Shown piece after piece: positions 8,642-17,946 of a stretch of DNA of 64,000 nt (positions within the stretch are counted from its first letter, which is position 1; the number at the start of each line of letters is the position of its first letter). Location: positions 434,001-498,000 of the forward strand of contig NZ_JASISM010000002.1 in the NCBI RefSeq assembly GCF_030063145.1, given 5' to 3'. This DNA comes from Cryobacterium sp. PH31-L1 (GTDB taxonomy: Bacteria; Actinomycetota; Actinomycetes; Actinomycetales; Microbacteriaceae). The position numbers and the translations under genes were made by a program. Under the pieces are notes generated by a model. That model saw nothing but the letters and a program-made list of their open reading frames with translations, ran no database searches and was not told the DNA's origin.

Positions 8642-10002
8642 GTAGTGTTTCCGACCCGATCCGGCACCCGAATTCCGGCTCCGCACGCATCATGACAACG
8701 CGTGCGTGGTGGCTTGTCGTACTCAATTTCATTCTGCCCGGTTCGGCGCAGGTACTGGCCGGCAACCGTCGGCTCGGCCGATTCGGCCTCGGCGCCACTC
8801 TCACCCTGGTGACCGTGGCCATCATCGCTGGCGCCGTCAATCTGTTCTGGCCCGAAGCGCTGCTTACCGTGTTCACGAGCACCATCGGCCTGTGGGTCGC
8901 CGCCGCGGCGCTTGCGTTCTACGCCCTCACCTGGCTCGTGCTCACGGTCAACACCCTCAGCTTGATCAACCTGGTCAAGGCCGCGCCCGGCGCCCGCCCG
9001 CTGATCGCGGCGTTCTCGGCGGCCCTCATGGTGGTGGTTTGTGGCACCGCCGGCTATGGCGCCTTCGTTGCCACCTCGGCCAGCGGCTTTCTCTCCTCCG
9101 TCTTCGTCGCCGGCCCGAGCCAACCGCCGGTCGACGGCCGCTACAACGTTCTGCTGCTCGGCGGAGACGCCGGCGCCGACCGTGAGGGCCTCCGCCCCGA
9201 CAGCATCTCCGTGGTCAGCGTTGACGCCACGACCGGCCAGGCCACGACCATCAGCCTGCCGCGCAACCTCGAGAACGTGCCGTTCTCGGCCGGGTCCTCA
9301 CTCGGCGCCCTCTACCCCGAGGGCTACGGCTCGATCGACGGATGCGACGTCTCGGCCTGCATGCTCAACTCCATCTTCACCGAGGCCGAGTTGAAACGCC
9401 CGGAGTACTACCCGAATGCCACGGCCGAGGGCAGCTCCCCGGGAATCCAGGCCACGCTTGAGGCCGCGCAGGGCATCACCGGACTCACCATCCAGTACTT
9501 CGTGCTCATTGACATGCAGGGCTTCTCCGATCTCATCGATGCCCTCGGCGGCGTCGACATCGACGTGCAGAACCGGGTTCCGGTGCACACCGACGAGACC
9601 TTCAGCAAGGTGCTGTTCTGGTTCGAGCCCGGCATGCAGCACATGGATGGCTACCACGCCCTCTGGTTTGCCCGCTCCCGCCACGGCACGAGTGACTACG
9701 ACCGCATGCAGCGCCAGACGCAGATGCAGGAGGCTTTGCTCGCGCAGGCCAGCCCGGCGAACGTGCTCGCCAAGTTTCAGGGAGTGGCCGCCGCCGGCAC
9801 GCGCGTCGTCAAGACCGACGTGCCGCAGGGCATGCTCCCCTACTTTGTGAACCTCGCCAGCAAGACCAAAGAACTGCCGGTCATCTCGGTGCCGCTGATT
9901 CCGGAGAACGGCGTCGACCCTGAGAACCCCGACTACGCCGCCATCAAACTCATGATCGCCACGGCTCTTGCCCCCGCGCCCACCGCCACCCCGGTCCCGT
10001 AG
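8638..10002 (+). CDS. LytR-CpsA-Psr (LCP) family glycopolymer transferase
   Basis: LCP enzymes transfer lipid-linked wall polysaccharides to peptidoglycan outside the membrane. The 454-residue protein has about four N-terminal hydrophobic helices (roughly residues 20-165), more than the single anchor of many LCP proteins. The extracellular catalytic domain follows. It shows [20 protein letters not shown], with the acidic/arginine residues that bind the polyprenyl pyrophosphate, ISLPRN and a later [13 protein letters not shown] helix. It is coupled to purE by ATGA. It is the likely attachment enzyme for rhamnose-containing polysaccharides made by the rml genes downstream; the exact polymer is inference. 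Confidence 0.9.
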   Translation: MSSVSDPIRHPNSGSARIMTTRAWWLVVLNFILPGSAQVLAGNRRLGRFGLGATLTLVTVAIIAGAVNLFWPEALLTVFTSTIGLWVAAAALAFYALTWLVLTVNTLSLINLVKAAPGARPLIAAFSAALMVVVCGTAGYGAFVATSASGFLSSVFVAGPSQPPVDGRYNVLLLGGDAGADREGLRPDSISVVSVDATTGQATTISLPRNLENVPFSAGSSLGALYPEGYGSIDGCDVSACMLNSIFTEAELKRPEYYPNATAEGSSPGIQATLEAAQGITGLTIQYFVLIDMQGFSDLIDALGGVDIDVQNRVPVHTDETFSKVLFWFEPGMQHMDGYHALWFARSRHGTSDYDRMQRQTQMQEALLAQASPANVLAKFQGVAAAGTRVVKTDVPQGMLPYFVNLASKTKELPVISVPLIPENGVDPENPDYAAIKLMIATALAPAPTATPVP

Positions 10003-10177
10003 CCCTGAGGCTGATCCTGCACGCCGGTGTTCGCGCCGGATCCTGCATGCGCGTCCAAACGTTGCACGCGCGCCTGGCACGCTGCTCGCGCCAGCATCCG
10101 CTGATTGCTCCTGCAACTTTCGCCCGCGCGACCGCCCGTACTAATGCGCGCATGGCGAAAGCGGATGCCAACGCGGG

Positions 10178-10579
10178 CTAAATGACGATCACTTCGGGGC
10201 CACCAAGGTCTGACAAGACCTGGAAATCGGTGTCCTGGGTGTAGACGGTGAGCGAATGCGCGAGTGCCGTCGATGCAATCCACAGGTCGTTGACGTTGAG
10301 CCGACGTTCGCGCTCGCGAAGTTTTTGCCGCAATCGCGCCCAATGCGCGGCCACTGCCTCATCGATATTGAGCACCGTTGCGATTGACACTGTGTCGAGG
10401 GTCTGCAGTCGGGCTCCCCGTGTGTCGGCGTCCCGCGCTGCATGTACGCCGGCGTACAGCTCACCGAGCGTCACGGCGCTGACAAACTGCTCTTCGGGCA
10501 ATTTGTTGAACTGTATTGCACGATTTGTCTCGAGCCCCACGAAGACGCTGGTATCAATCAGACCCCGGGAGGGGTTCAC
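10178..10579 (-). CDS. vapC: PIN-domain toxin, VapC type
   Basis: A 133-residue PIN ribonuclease-like protein with the four acidic residues expected of the active site: D9 (LIDTSVFVGLE), E40 (GELYAG), D98 (NDLWIA) and D116/D118 (TQDTDF). These bind metal and cut RNA, for VapC typically tRNA or rRNA. The gene overlaps its antitoxin upstream by 4 bases. The RNA target is unknown. Confidence 0.88.
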   Translation of the reverse strand: MNPSRGLIDTSVFVGLETNRAIQFNKLPEEQFVSAVTLGELYAGVHAARDADTRGARLQTLDTVSIATVLNIDEAVAAHWARLRQKLRERERRLNVNDLWIASTALAHSLTVYTQDTDFQVLSDLGGPEVIVI

Positions 10580-10833
10580 TGGATAGGACCCAGATCGTCC
10601 GTTGTCTCGTCGGGTTCCTCGTCGTCGTAGTATTCCGCGATCGGATCGCCGGGACGTCGCACCAGACGTTGCATATCGGCTTTCGTGAGAAACGCCTGCT
10701 TGCCTGAACGGATCGGCACCAGTGTCGCGATTGGAACGCCGTTGCTGGTAATCGTTACTTCTTCACCCTGTCGCGCGCGCTCGATCACATCGGCGGTGTG
10801 ATTGCGCAATTCTCGAACAGGAACCAAGCTCAT
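10576..10833 (-). CDS. vapB: Phd/YefM-type antitoxin (VapB role)
   Basis: An antitoxin for the adjacent PIN toxin. The ATG at 10833 (MSLVPVRELRNHT) is preferred over an ATG 36 bases upstream because it begins exactly at the conserved Phd/YefM fold; this gives 85 residues. The core RELRNHTADVIERARQGEEV with ITSNGVPIATLVP is the DNA-binding Phd part, and the acidic C-terminus (EYYDDEEPDETTDDLG) is the likely toxin-neutralising tail. Such antitoxins bind their own promoter, so autoregulation is expected. Confidence 0.87.
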   Translation of the reverse strand: MSLVPVRELRNHTADVIERARQGEEVTITSNGVPIATLVPIRSGKQAFLTKADMQRLVRRPGDPIAEYYDDEEPDETTDDLGPIQ

Positions 10834-10916
10834 GCGCTGAGTGTAGCCGGGAGTAGCACGCTGTAGCAAGCATCATTCCAGCATGCCCGCGGATGCCAAT
10901 AAGCGTCTCAGCCCGA

Positions 10917-11321
10917 TCATTCACCGCTGCGGCGAAACGAGAACTTCTTGTGCCCGAAGAAGCTCAGCAACGTCGTGATCAGGAGAATGATCAGCTGTGC
11001 GAGCAGCGGAGGCACCAGCAGAACTTCCACCAGCAGCGGCAGCGCGGCGGCGTTGATGCCGATCGCTACCAGATACACGCTCACGAACCGGGCGAAGTCC
11101 CGCAGCACCTGCCCGTGCACGACGAACACGAACCGCCGGTACAGCACGAAGGCCAGGGTGATACCGACCACGTAGGAGAGCGCGAGGCTGATCAGGTAGC
11201 CGAGGTAGACATCCGCGAACACCCACACGGTGAAAAGAGAGAAGACCAGGTAGCCGACCGCCGTGTTCGTGGCACCGACCGCGAGAAACCGAACGCGCTG
11301 GTCACCCAGAAGCCTCAGCAT
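10917..11321 (-). CDS. GtrA family membrane protein
   Basis: A 134-residue protein with four hydrophobic helices and the GtrA N-terminal pattern (RFLAVGATNTAVGYLVFSLF). The C-terminus ends in FFGHKKFSFRR, matching the usual positively charged end. It follows a GT4 gene by five bases on the same strand and is likely the last gene of the rmlB-rmlD-GT4-gtrA unit. A role in handling lipid-linked sugar is inferred from the family and context. Confidence 0.87.
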   Translation of the reverse strand: MLRLLGDQRVRFLAVGATNTAVGYLVFSLFTVWVFADVYLGYLISLALSYVVGITLAFVLYRRFVFVVHGQVLRDFARFVSVYLVAIGINAAALPLLVEVLLVPPLLAQLIILLITTLLSFFGHKKFSFRRSGE

Positions 11322-11326
11322 GGTGG

Positions 11327-12469
11327 CTACAGATCCGCGTGCAGCTGCCAGACCCGCTCGGCGGAGTCCCGCCAGCTGAAGGCGCGCGACCGATCCTGAC
11401 CAAAGATGCTCATGCGGTTCCGCAGCACGCTGTCACCGAGCACCCGGTTGATGGCGTCGACGAGTCGGGCGGGATACTCCTTCGGGTCCGACCGCTCGAC
11501 CGCCACGCCGGCATCACCGGCCGCTTCGAGCAGTGCCGGGGCGTCGGAGTGCACGACCGGAGTGCCGAGGTGGAACGCCTCGATGATCGGTAGTGCGAAG
11601 CCTTCTTCCAGGCTCGGATACACGAACACGCTCGACCGGGCAATGACCACGGCCAGGTCGGAGTCGCTCAGGCCCGACAGTGCGCGCACGCGCCCCGGTG
11701 CGAGCCCGGCTTCATCGGCGACCGAGGCGAGGTCGAGTTCGCCCCAGGTATCCGGACCGAGCACGATCAGCGGCAGGTCGGGCGCACCCGGCAGCCCGAG
11801 CGCTGTGATGAGCGCCGTCACGGCCTTGCGCGGGTCGAGCGACCCGGAGGTCAGAATGTACTGTGACGGCAGCTCCAGCGCCTGCAGGCGCTCTTCCACC
11901 AAGGGAATAGCCGGCAGCACCAGCCCGCGTCCCACGGCACCGCCGATCACGCGCACCCGGTCGCCCAGATCCATGATCTCGGTCAGTTGCCTGGCTACGG
12001 CGTGGCTCGGCACGACAATCGCGTCCGCGTGCTTGCGGGCACGCTTGAGCATGCCCTTGGTCCACGCGACGGTCGTTGGGGTCAGCGACGACGGATGCGT
12101 CCACGCCAGCACGTCGTGCAGCGTCACCGCAATCTGGGTGCCGTCCTCTGCGCGGTTGTGGCGGCGCAGCGGCGCGAGCAGTCCCGGCGCGTGAATCAGG
12201 CCAGTTCCGGCCGACGCGGTCACGCCGAGCGCCCAGGCCGTGGCCAGCTCACGTCGGGCCAGCGGCGTCTTGTGCAGGTTGGCCAAGCCCGGGAGTGCGG
12301 CCTCAATGAGTTCATACTGTGCGGGTGGCGACGACGAGACGATACCCTCAACGTCGCACTCGGCTGGGGCACTAGCGATCAGCGCCCGCGTGAGTTCCTC
12401 GGTGTAACGCCCGACGCCGCCCGGAACCGGGGCGACCATCTGGTCGACGACTACCCGCAAAGTGATCAT
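11327..12469 (-). CDS. GT4-family glycosyltransferase
   Basis: A 380-residue GT-B fold enzyme. The start at 12469 (MITLRVVVDQM) is chosen because it overlaps the rmlD stop by 4 bases and begins the first beta strand; the frame is open further upstream but that part lies inside rmlD. Visible features are the N-terminal glycine loop PVPGGVGRYTEEL, the central ILTSGSLDPRKAVTALI, and the C-terminal EX7E-type nucleotide-sugar site FVYPSLEEGFALPIIEA followed by GTPVV. It probably adds rhamnose or another hexose during assembly of a wall polysaccharide. The donor sugar is not determinable by eye. Confidence 0.88.
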   Translation of the reverse strand: MITLRVVVDQMVAPVPGGVGRYTEELTRALIASAPAECDVEGIVSSSPPAQYELIEAALPGLANLHKTPLARRELATAWALGVTASAGTGLIHAPGLLAPLRRHNRAEDGTQIAVTLHDVLAWTHPSSLTPTTVAWTKGMLKRARKHADAIVVPSHAVARQLTEIMDLGDRVRVIGGAVGRGLVLPAIPLVEERLQALELPSQYILTSGSLDPRKAVTALITALGLPGAPDLPLIVLGPDTWGELDLASVADEAGLAPGRVRALSGLSDSDLAVVIARSSVFVYPSLEEGFALPIIEAFHLGTPVVHSDAPALLEAAGDAGVAVERSDPKEYPARLVDAINRVLGDSVLRNRMSIFGQDRSRAFSWRDSAERVWQLHADL

Positions 12470-13320
12470 GCTGTCTCGAAAACTCCTGCAGCGAAAGCCT
12501 CGGCCTGGGCGTCCTGCCAGCTGCGCATCGGCGCAAGCCCGGCCGCGGCCCAGTTGGCGTGCCCGAGCACGGAATACGCCGGACGCGGTGCTGGCAGCAC
12601 AAACGCCGAGCTGTCGGTCGGCTGCACGCGTTCCGGGTCGAGCCCGGCCAGTGTGAACACGTCGCGGGCCTGGTCGAACTTCGACGCGACTCCCGAGTTC
12701 GTGCCGTGGTAGGTACCTGCGGGCGCATCGGAGTCGAGCAGCAGCACGATCTGCGCGGCCAGATCCACCGTCCAGGTTGGCTGGCCCACCTGGTCGGTGA
12801 CAACGCTCAACGTGTCGCGCGTGCCAGCGGCCTTGAGCATGGTCTTGGCGAAGTTCGGACCGTTCTTGCCGTACAGCCACGCGGTGCGCACGATGTAGCT
12901 GCGCGAACCGTTCTCCACCAGCACGAAAACCTCGCCGGCCTCCTTGGTGCGGCCATAGGCCGAGATCGGGCTGTGCGGAGTGTTCTCGGCGTAGGGCGTC
13001 GTCGCGCTGCCGTCGAAGACGTAGTCCGTTGAGATCTGCACGAGCCTGGCTTGCAGAGCGGATGCCGCCACCGCCAGATTGTACGGCCCCACCGCGTTCA
13101 CGGCGTAGGCCTCGTCTTCGTGCGTTTCGGCGTCGTCGACCTTGGTGTACGCGGCACAGTTGATGATGACGTCGTGCCCGGCGACGGCGGACTTGACCGC
13201 GTCAAGGTCGGTCACGTCGAGGTCACTGCGACCGAGAGCCGTCACATCGCGGCCGGCCAAAGCCGTCTGCAGGTCAAGGCCCAGCATTCCGGTCGCGCCG
13301 GTGATCAGGTAGCGGGTCAT
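12466..13320 (-). CDS. rmlD: dTDP-4-dehydrorhamnose reductase
   Basis: Last step of dTDP-L-rhamnose synthesis, NAD(P)H-dependent reduction of dTDP-4-keto-L-rhamnose. A 284-residue SDR protein with the nucleotide loop GATGMLG at 8-14, STDYVFDG at 97-104 and the catalytic pair Y122/K126 in SAYGRTKEAGE. Starts one base after the rmlB stop and overlaps the GT4 gene downstream, so rmlB-rmlD-GT4 is an operon. rmlC and rmlA lie about 2 kb away on the opposite strand. Confidence 0.94.
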   Translation of the reverse strand: MTRYLITGATGMLGLDLQTALAGRDVTALGRSDLDVTDLDAVKSAVAGHDVIINCAAYTKVDDAETHEDEAYAVNAVGPYNLAVAASALQARLVQISTDYVFDGSATTPYAENTPHSPISAYGRTKEAGEVFVLVENGSRSYIVRTAWLYGKNGPNFAKTMLKAAGTRDTLSVVTDQVGQPTWTVDLAAQIVLLLDSDAPAGTYHGTNSGVASKFDQARDVFTLAGLDPERVQPTDSSAFVLPAPRPAYSVLGHANWAAAGLAPMRSWQDAQAEAFAAGVFETA

Positions 13321-13321
13321 G

Positions 13322-14308
13322 CTAGTTCAGCGCCGCCCGAGCCTTGAGCGGTTCCCACCACTGACGGTTGTCGCGGTACCACTGCACCACGTCGGCCAGG
13401 CCCTGTTCGAACGGAACCTCGGGGGCATAGCCGAGTTCGGCCTGAATCTTGCTGATATCGACCGAATAGCGCAGGTCGTGGCCGAGACGGTCGGCCACCC
13501 GGTCCACATACGACCAGTCCTTGCCGGTGGAGTCGAGCAGCAGCTGGGTGAGTTCCTTGTTGGTCAGCTCGGTGCCGCCGCCAATGTTGTAGATCTCGCC
13601 GGCGCGGCCGCCGACTAGCACCATGGCGATGGCGCGAGTGTGGTCGTCCACGTGCAGCCAGTCGCGAATGTTGTTGCCCTCGCCGTAGAGGGGCACGTGC
13701 AGGTCGTCGATCAGGTTGCTGACGAAGAGCGGAATGACCTTCTCGGGAAAGTGGTACGGGCCGTAGTTGTTCGAGCAGCGCGTGATCGACACGTTGAGGC
13801 CGTGGGTGCGGTGGTAGCTGCGGGCGAGCAGGTCGCTGCCGGCCTTCGATGCGCTGTAGGGGGAGTTGGGCTCAAGGGCCCGCTCCTCGTTCCAGGAGCC
13901 TTCGGCGATCGAGCCGTAGACCTCGTCGGTGGAGACGTGCACGAACCGGGCGAGTTTGTGGCGCAGCGCCGCGTCGAGCAGCTGCTGGGTGCCGAGCACG
14001 TTGGTTTCAACGAAGATCGTCGAGTCCATCACGGAACGGTCCACGTGCGATTCGGCGGCGAAGTGCACGACCGCGTCGAGCTCGGGAAACAGGGTGTCGA
14101 GCAGTTTGCCGTCGCGAATGTCGCCGTGCACAAAGCTGTAGCGCGGTGAATCGGCGATCGGGGCGAGGTTTTCGAGGTTGCCCGAGTAGGTCAGGGCGTC
14201 GAGCACGACGACCTCGGCGCCTTCCAGGCCCGGGTACTTGTCTTCAATCGTGCGTCGCACAAAGTTGGAGCCGATAAAACCGGCGCCGCCGGTGACGAGG
14301 ATCTTCAT
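13322..14308 (-). CDS. rmlB: dTDP-glucose 4,6-dehydratase
   Basis: Second step of dTDP-L-rhamnose synthesis: oxidation, dehydration and reduction of dTDP-glucose to the 4-keto-6-deoxy sugar. The 328-residue extended SDR shows GGAGFIGSNFVRR at 7-19, the catalytic STDEVYG (T127, D128, E129) and Y151/K155 in SPYSASKAGSD, with the typical RCSNNYGPYHFPEK segment near 185. First gene of the minus-strand rml unit, divergent from the methyltransferase gene. It marks the left border of the lower-GC polysaccharide island. Confidence 0.95.
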   Translation of the reverse strand: MKILVTGGAGFIGSNFVRRTIEDKYPGLEGAEVVVLDALTYSGNLENLAPIADSPRYSFVHGDIRDGKLLDTLFPELDAVVHFAAESHVDRSVMDSTIFVETNVLGTQQLLDAALRHKLARFVHVSTDEVYGSIAEGSWNEERALEPNSPYSASKAGSDLLARSYHRTHGLNVSITRCSNNYGPYHFPEKVIPLFVSNLIDDLHVPLYGEGNNIRDWLHVDDHTRAIAMVLVGGRAGEIYNIGGGTELTNKELTQLLLDSTGKDWSYVDRVADRLGHDLRYSVDISKIQAELGYAPEVPFEQGLADVVQWYRDNRQWWEPLKARAALN

Positions 14309-14492
14309 ATAGGAGTAACCGTTCCGTTCGCTTCAATGGCCTCCGCGATTCTACCGTGGCCGGGCGGTGGTTCCTGAGAGCCCATGCAGCGGCGTGCTCA
14401 GGCATTGGGCGAGTGCACGTGTAACCATTCCGATGAAATCCACCCAATAGGACAAGGTCGTCCTTATTACCAGCGGTGCAAGGGAGATCAAC

Positions 14493-15233
14493 TTGAACGA
14501 TGTGGCCGAGATGACGTCTTCGACAGATTCGCGTGACGCCTGGCTGGGGGCGAGCTCCTCTTGGAAGCGGACCCACATCACAACCTCCGCATGGCCGGGG
14601 CACGCTCCCTTTGCGTTCTGGCTTGTCGATGCGATTCGGCCGCGTTCCATCGTCGAGTTGGGCACGCACTTCGGGTCTTCCTACTTCGTGTTCTGTGAAG
14701 CCGCGGTACGACTCCAGTTGGATACCCGTGCATACGCCCTCGACACGTGGCAGGGAGACGACCAAGCCGGCATTTACGGTGAGGAAGTCTTCCAGTCCGT
14801 TAGCGCTACCAATAGTGCGGAGTTCTCCAGCTTCTCGACGCTTCTGCGCGGCTATTTCGACGATTCCCTCGCTTCCATTGCGGACGGCAGCGTCGACCTC
14901 CTGCACATTGACGGTCGGCACGGCTATGCAGACGTCACACATGATTTCGCGGCGTGGCTGCCCAAAATGTCGAATCGCGGGGTAGTCATCTTTCATGACA
15001 TCGCCGAACACCAAGAGGGATTCGGGGTCTGGCAGTTTTGGGAGGGCGTGAGCAAGCAATATCCGTCGTTTGAGTTTGAGCACGCCCACGGGCTGGGTGT
15101 CTTGGGGGTCGGGCCAGACCTGCCGCTCACGATGCAAGCATTCTTTGCCGCTTCGGCCGCGTCGCCTGATCAGGTGCGAGCGGCCTACGAGCGCTTGGGT
15201 GCCCAAATTGAAGAACTTGCTGAACTCCACTAG
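14493..15233 (+). CDS. Class I SAM-dependent methyltransferase with amber-truncated tail
   Basis: A 246-residue protein starting at TTG 14493, which has a well-spaced AGGGAGA ribosome site; an in-frame ATG at 14511 is the alternative. The core has the SAM-binding motif I in SIVELGTHFGSSYFVF near 50-65, an acidic post-I residue in ALDTWQGDD, and DLLHIDGRHGYADV near 135-148, typical of the Methyltransf_24 group found in glycan clusters. It may methylate a sugar residue or cap a chain, but the substrate is unknown. The TAG stop at 15231 is followed in the same frame by a further coding-like stretch to 15449 interrupted once more by TAG. The catalytic core is complete, so the enzyme may work without the tail. 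Confidence 0.78.
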   Translation: MNDVAEMTSSTDSRDAWLGASSSWKRTHITTSAWPGHAPFAFWLVDAIRPRSIVELGTHFGSSYFVFCEAAVRLQLDTRAYALDTWQGDDQAGIYGEEVFQSVSATNSAEFSSFSTLLRGYFDDSLASIADGSVDLLHIDGRHGYADVTHDFAAWLPKMSNRGVVIFHDIAEHQEGFGVWQFWEGVSKQYPSFEFEHAHGLGVLGVGPDLPLTMQAFFAASAASPDQVRAAYERLGAQIEELAELH

Positions 15234-15449
15234 CGTGCTCAGCAAGCAGAGTCCTTGGCGATCAAGGTCGCAGGAAGCGACGAGGTCATCCGTGAAGTTT
15301 AGACAGAGCTCCGAAACGCGCGCGAACGATTCGCGGCCGCGGAGGCCGACGTTACGGGGCTGCGTCAACAACTTCTTGCCCTTCAATCCAGCACCCGCTG
15401 GACTGTCACACGCCCGCTCCGCGCGATCGGTGCGCGGCTCAAATCATAG
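15234..15449 (+). pseudogene. In-frame C-terminal tail remnant of the methyltransferase gene
   Basis: Reading straight on in the frame of the preceding gene gives 22 codons, a second TAG at 15300-15302, then 48 codons to a TAG at 15447. The translation is rich in A, E, Q and R (coiled-coil-like, e.g. LRNARERFAAAEADV) and ends with SSTRWTVTRPLRAIGARL, a basic amphipathic end resembling the end of the small protein at 22177-22479. This looks like a former extension cut by two amber substitutions, with no frameshift needed. Suppression or readthrough is possible but less likely. Confidence 0.6.
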
Positions 15450-15510
15450 ACACGCGGTGGGCGGGGGAGCCCCAACCGCTCAACGTGGCGGCCATTGCTA
15501 GACTCCGAAG

Positions 15511-16119
15511 GTGCAGATTCGCGAACTCTCTATCCCCGATTCATTCGAAATCACCCCCAAGCAGTTTGGTGACGACCGGGGAGTGTTTCTCGAGTGGTAC
15601 CGGTTTGACAAGCTCGAAGAGCGGGTCGGGCACAAGCTCGACCTTGCTCAGGCGAACACGTCCGTGTCGAAGCGCGGATCGGTGCGCGGCATTCACTTTG
15701 CGGATGTCCCGCCCAGCCAGGCCAAGTACGTCACGGCGGTTCACGGCGCGGTTCTCGACTACATCATCGACATCCGTGTTGGTTCGCCGACGTACGGCCA
15801 GTGGGACAGCGTACTTCTCGACGACACGGATCGTCGTGCGGTCTACCTTGCTGAAGGACTCGGGCACTGCTTCGTTGCGCTGACCGACAACGCCACGGTG
15901 AGCTATCTCGTCAACAGCACATTCAGCCCGGGCCGCGAGCACGGTATCAGCCCACTCGACGAAGAGATCGGCCTCGTGTTCCCGCCCGAAGCCGGAGAGC
16001 TGCTGCTTTCTCCCAAAGACACGGAAGCCCCCACCCTCGCCGCAGCTGCAGCCGCCGGCCTGCTCCCTACTTGGGACACCGCGCGCGCCTACTACGCCAC
16101 TTTGAACGACAGGAACTAA
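15511..16119 (+). CDS. rmlC: dTDP-4-dehydrorhamnose 3,5-epimerase
   Basis: Third step of dTDP-L-rhamnose synthesis. A 202-residue cupin-fold protein starting at GTG 15511. The catalytic residues expected for RmlC are present at the standard positions: H62 in [18 protein letters not shown] and Y132 in [27 protein letters not shown] near 87-98 is the usual sugar-binding segment. It is five bases upstream of rmlA and co-transcribed with it. Confidence 0.94.
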   Translation: MQIRELSIPDSFEITPKQFGDDRGVFLEWYRFDKLEERVGHKLDLAQANTSVSKRGSVRGIHFADVPPSQAKYVTAVHGAVLDYIIDIRVGSPTYGQWDSVLLDDTDRRAVYLAEGLGHCFVALTDNATVSYLVNSTFSPGREHGISPLDEEIGLVFPPEAGELLLSPKDTEAPTLAAAAAAGLLPTWDTARAYYATLNDRN

Positions 16120-16124
16120 CGCTT

Positions 16125-16988
16125 ATGCGCGGAATCATTCTCGCCGGTGGCTCGGGCACGCGCCTGTGGCCGATCACCAAAGGCATCTCCAAGCAGCTCA
16201 TGCCTATCTGGGACAAGCCGATGATCTACTACCCCCTCTCGACGCTCATGATGGCGGACATCAAAGAGATCCTGATCATCACCACTCCGGAGTACAACGA
16301 GCAGTTCCGGGCGCTGCTCGGCGACGGCTCCGATCTGGGTATTCGCATTGAGTACGCCATTCAGCCTTCTCCCGACGGTCTCGCCCAGGCGTTCATCATC
16401 GGTGAGGAGTTCATCGGTGACGAGAGTGTTGCGCTCGTCCTGGGCGATAACATTTTCCACGGAGCGGGCCTCGGCTCGGCCTTACGTGGCAACGCCGAAA
16501 TTGAGGGCGCACGCATTTTCGCCTATCACGTCAGCAACCCCACGTCTTACGGAGTCGTCGAGTTCGATGAGTCGATGACCGCCATCTCGATTGAAGAAAA
16601 GCCGCCCAAGCCGAAGAGCAACTATGCAGTTCCCGGTCTGTACTTCTACGACAATTCCGTAGTCGCGATCGCGAAGACCATTGAACCTAGCGCGCGTGGA
16701 GAACTGGAAATCAGCACGGTGAACGAGCGCTACTTGGAGCAGGGAACCCTGCACGTTCAGGTGCTCGATCGTGGCACGGCGTGGCTCGACACGGGCACGT
16801 TCGAGTCCATGATGCAGGCGTCTGAATATGTGCGGGTTATTGAAGACCGACAGGGTTTCAAGGTGGGCTGCATCGAAGAGATCGCCTGGCGTGCTGGGTG
16901 GATCACAGATGCGCAGCTCGCCGTTCTGGCTGCTCCGCTAATTAAGAGCGGATACGGTCGGTACCTGGCAGGTCTCGTTCAGCCTTAG
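16125..16988 (+). CDS. rmlA: Glucose-1-phosphate thymidylyltransferase
   Basis: First step of dTDP-L-rhamnose synthesis, dTTP plus glucose-1-phosphate to dTDP-glucose. The ATG at 16125 gives 287 residues beginning [16 protein letters not shown], with the nucleotide loop GGSGTR at 8-13, K23 in SKQLMP and the [10 protein letters not shown] segment at 30-39. LGDNIFHG near 108 and the [19 protein letters not shown] segment near 160-178 are also as expected. The stop overlaps the stop of the convergent wbbL gene by 3 bases. Confidence 0.96.
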   Translation: MRGIILAGGSGTRLWPITKGISKQLMPIWDKPMIYYPLSTLMMADIKEILIITTPEYNEQFRALLGDGSDLGIRIEYAIQPSPDGLAQAFIIGEEFIGDESVALVLGDNIFHGAGLGSALRGNAEIEGARIFAYHVSNPTSYGVVEFDESMTAISIEEKPPKPKSNYAVPGLYFYDNSVVAIAKTIEPSARGELEISTVNERYLEQGTLHVQVLDRGTAWLDTGTFESMMQASEYVRVIEDRQGFKVGCIEEIAWRAGWITDAQLAVLAAPLIKSGYGRYLAGLVQP

Positions 16989-17875
16989 CGCGCAGTTCGG
17001 CGTCCCTCGATGCGAGACCGAACGTCCAGCCCGAACGCCAGGACTGCGCGAACGGGGAGAAGCCACGGGCCCGAGTACTTCTTTGCGAGAAATTTCTTCG
17101 CGCTCTCGTGGTGTGCACGGATCATTCCTGCGGACTCATCCAGCGTTGAGGTGGAGTGCGCGCCGGTGTGTACGACGACGGCGGTTGGCTCATATACATT
17201 TCGGAGACCCAAGCGTCCGATGCGGTAACCCAGGTCGACGTCTTCGAAATACATGAAGTAGCTCTCATCGAAACCATTCATCTCGTCGAAGACAGATCGA
17301 CGAATCATGAGAAAAGCCCCAGACAGCCAGCCGGCATCTCTCCGAATTGGCTCGATTTCGGATTCTTTGCGGTAGTTTCGCGTCCACGGATTTTTTGGCC
17401 ACAAATTGGCAAAGATCGCGTGGCCCACGCCAGATCGAAGTGACGGGATGGTGCGAGCCGAGGGATAGACCTCGCCATCGGACGAGAGAATGCGCGGGCC
17501 CACCGCAGCGATGGTCGAATCGCGGACCGACTCCAACAGGATGTCAACGCACCCGGGATTTACTGTCACGTCGGGATTGCTCACCACAACCCAGTCGATC
17601 TCTGGTCCCAATTCGCGAACGGCTGTATTGATGGCGTACCCGTAGCCCCGATTTGACGGCAGCGGGAGGTAGGTCGCACCGGCCGAGGTCGTCATCGACA
17701 TAATCGCGTTGGAGGCCGCCATGGGCTTGTTGTCTGCCACGACCACGCGGAGCGGCTCGCGGGATGCCAAGGGCAGTGAAGCGAGGAACGGGCCGAGGAC
17801 ATCCTCGGAGCCATAGCTGACAGTGACGACTGCCACACGTGCGGTAGGGGCGGGAGGCTTCGATACGGTGGACAT
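16985..17875 (-). CDS. wbbL: WbbL-type rhamnosyltransferase (GT2)
   Basis: Closely resembles the mycobacterial enzyme that adds L-rhamnose to GlcNAc-diphospho-polyprenol, the linkage unit of wall polysaccharide. The ATG at 17875 is chosen since GGGAG stands 5 bases before it; an ATG at 17890 lacks such a site. The 296-residue GT-A protein shows [20 protein letters not shown], the DxD-like [21 protein letters not shown], the NPWTRNY segment and [23 protein letters not shown] C-terminal motif (here [19 protein letters not shown]). NPWT and the YPSAR-PSL segment are especially WbbL-like. It uses the dTDP-rhamnose made by RmlABCD and sits directly beside rmlA. Confidence 0.85.
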   Translation of the reverse strand: MSTVSKPPAPTARVAVVTVSYGSEDVLGPFLASLPLASREPLRVVVADNKPMAASNAIMSMTTSAGATYLPLPSNRGYGYAINTAVRELGPEIDWVVVSNPDVTVNPGCVDILLESVRDSTIAAVGPRILSSDGEVYPSARTIPSLRSGVGHAIFANLWPKNPWTRNYRKESEIEPIRRDAGWLSGAFLMIRRSVFDEMNGFDESYFMYFEDVDLGYRIGRLGLRNVYEPTAVVVHTGAHSTSTLDESAGMIRAHHESAKKFLAKKYSGPWLLPVRAVLAFGLDVRSRIEGRRTAR

Positions 17876-17946
17876 ACGACTCCCAATCATAGTTCTAGGC
17901 TAGATTGGCATGCGGCCATACCGGCCAGATACCCCAGTGAGGCTAA

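Noticed and set aside
12470-12880. Upstream extension of the GT4 frame at 11327
   Set aside because: The extension lies entirely within rmlD; the coupled ATG at 12469 starts the conserved fold.
14244-15386. 380-codon minus-strand frame over the methyltransferase region
   Set aside because: It overlaps the start of rmlB and the methyltransferase core on the opposite strand and has no recognisable domain. The plus-strand core has clear SAM motifs.
14493-15449. TAG codons as pyrrolysine or other recoding
   Set aside because: No pyl genes or structured element are visible, and TAG serves as an ordinary stop for many genes here. Nonsense decay is the simpler reading.
15450-15510. Possible tRNA or small RNA between the tail remnant and rmlC
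   Set aside because: Too short, with no T-loop or cloverleaf pattern; no tRNA-like GGTTCGAATCC segment was recognised in the window.
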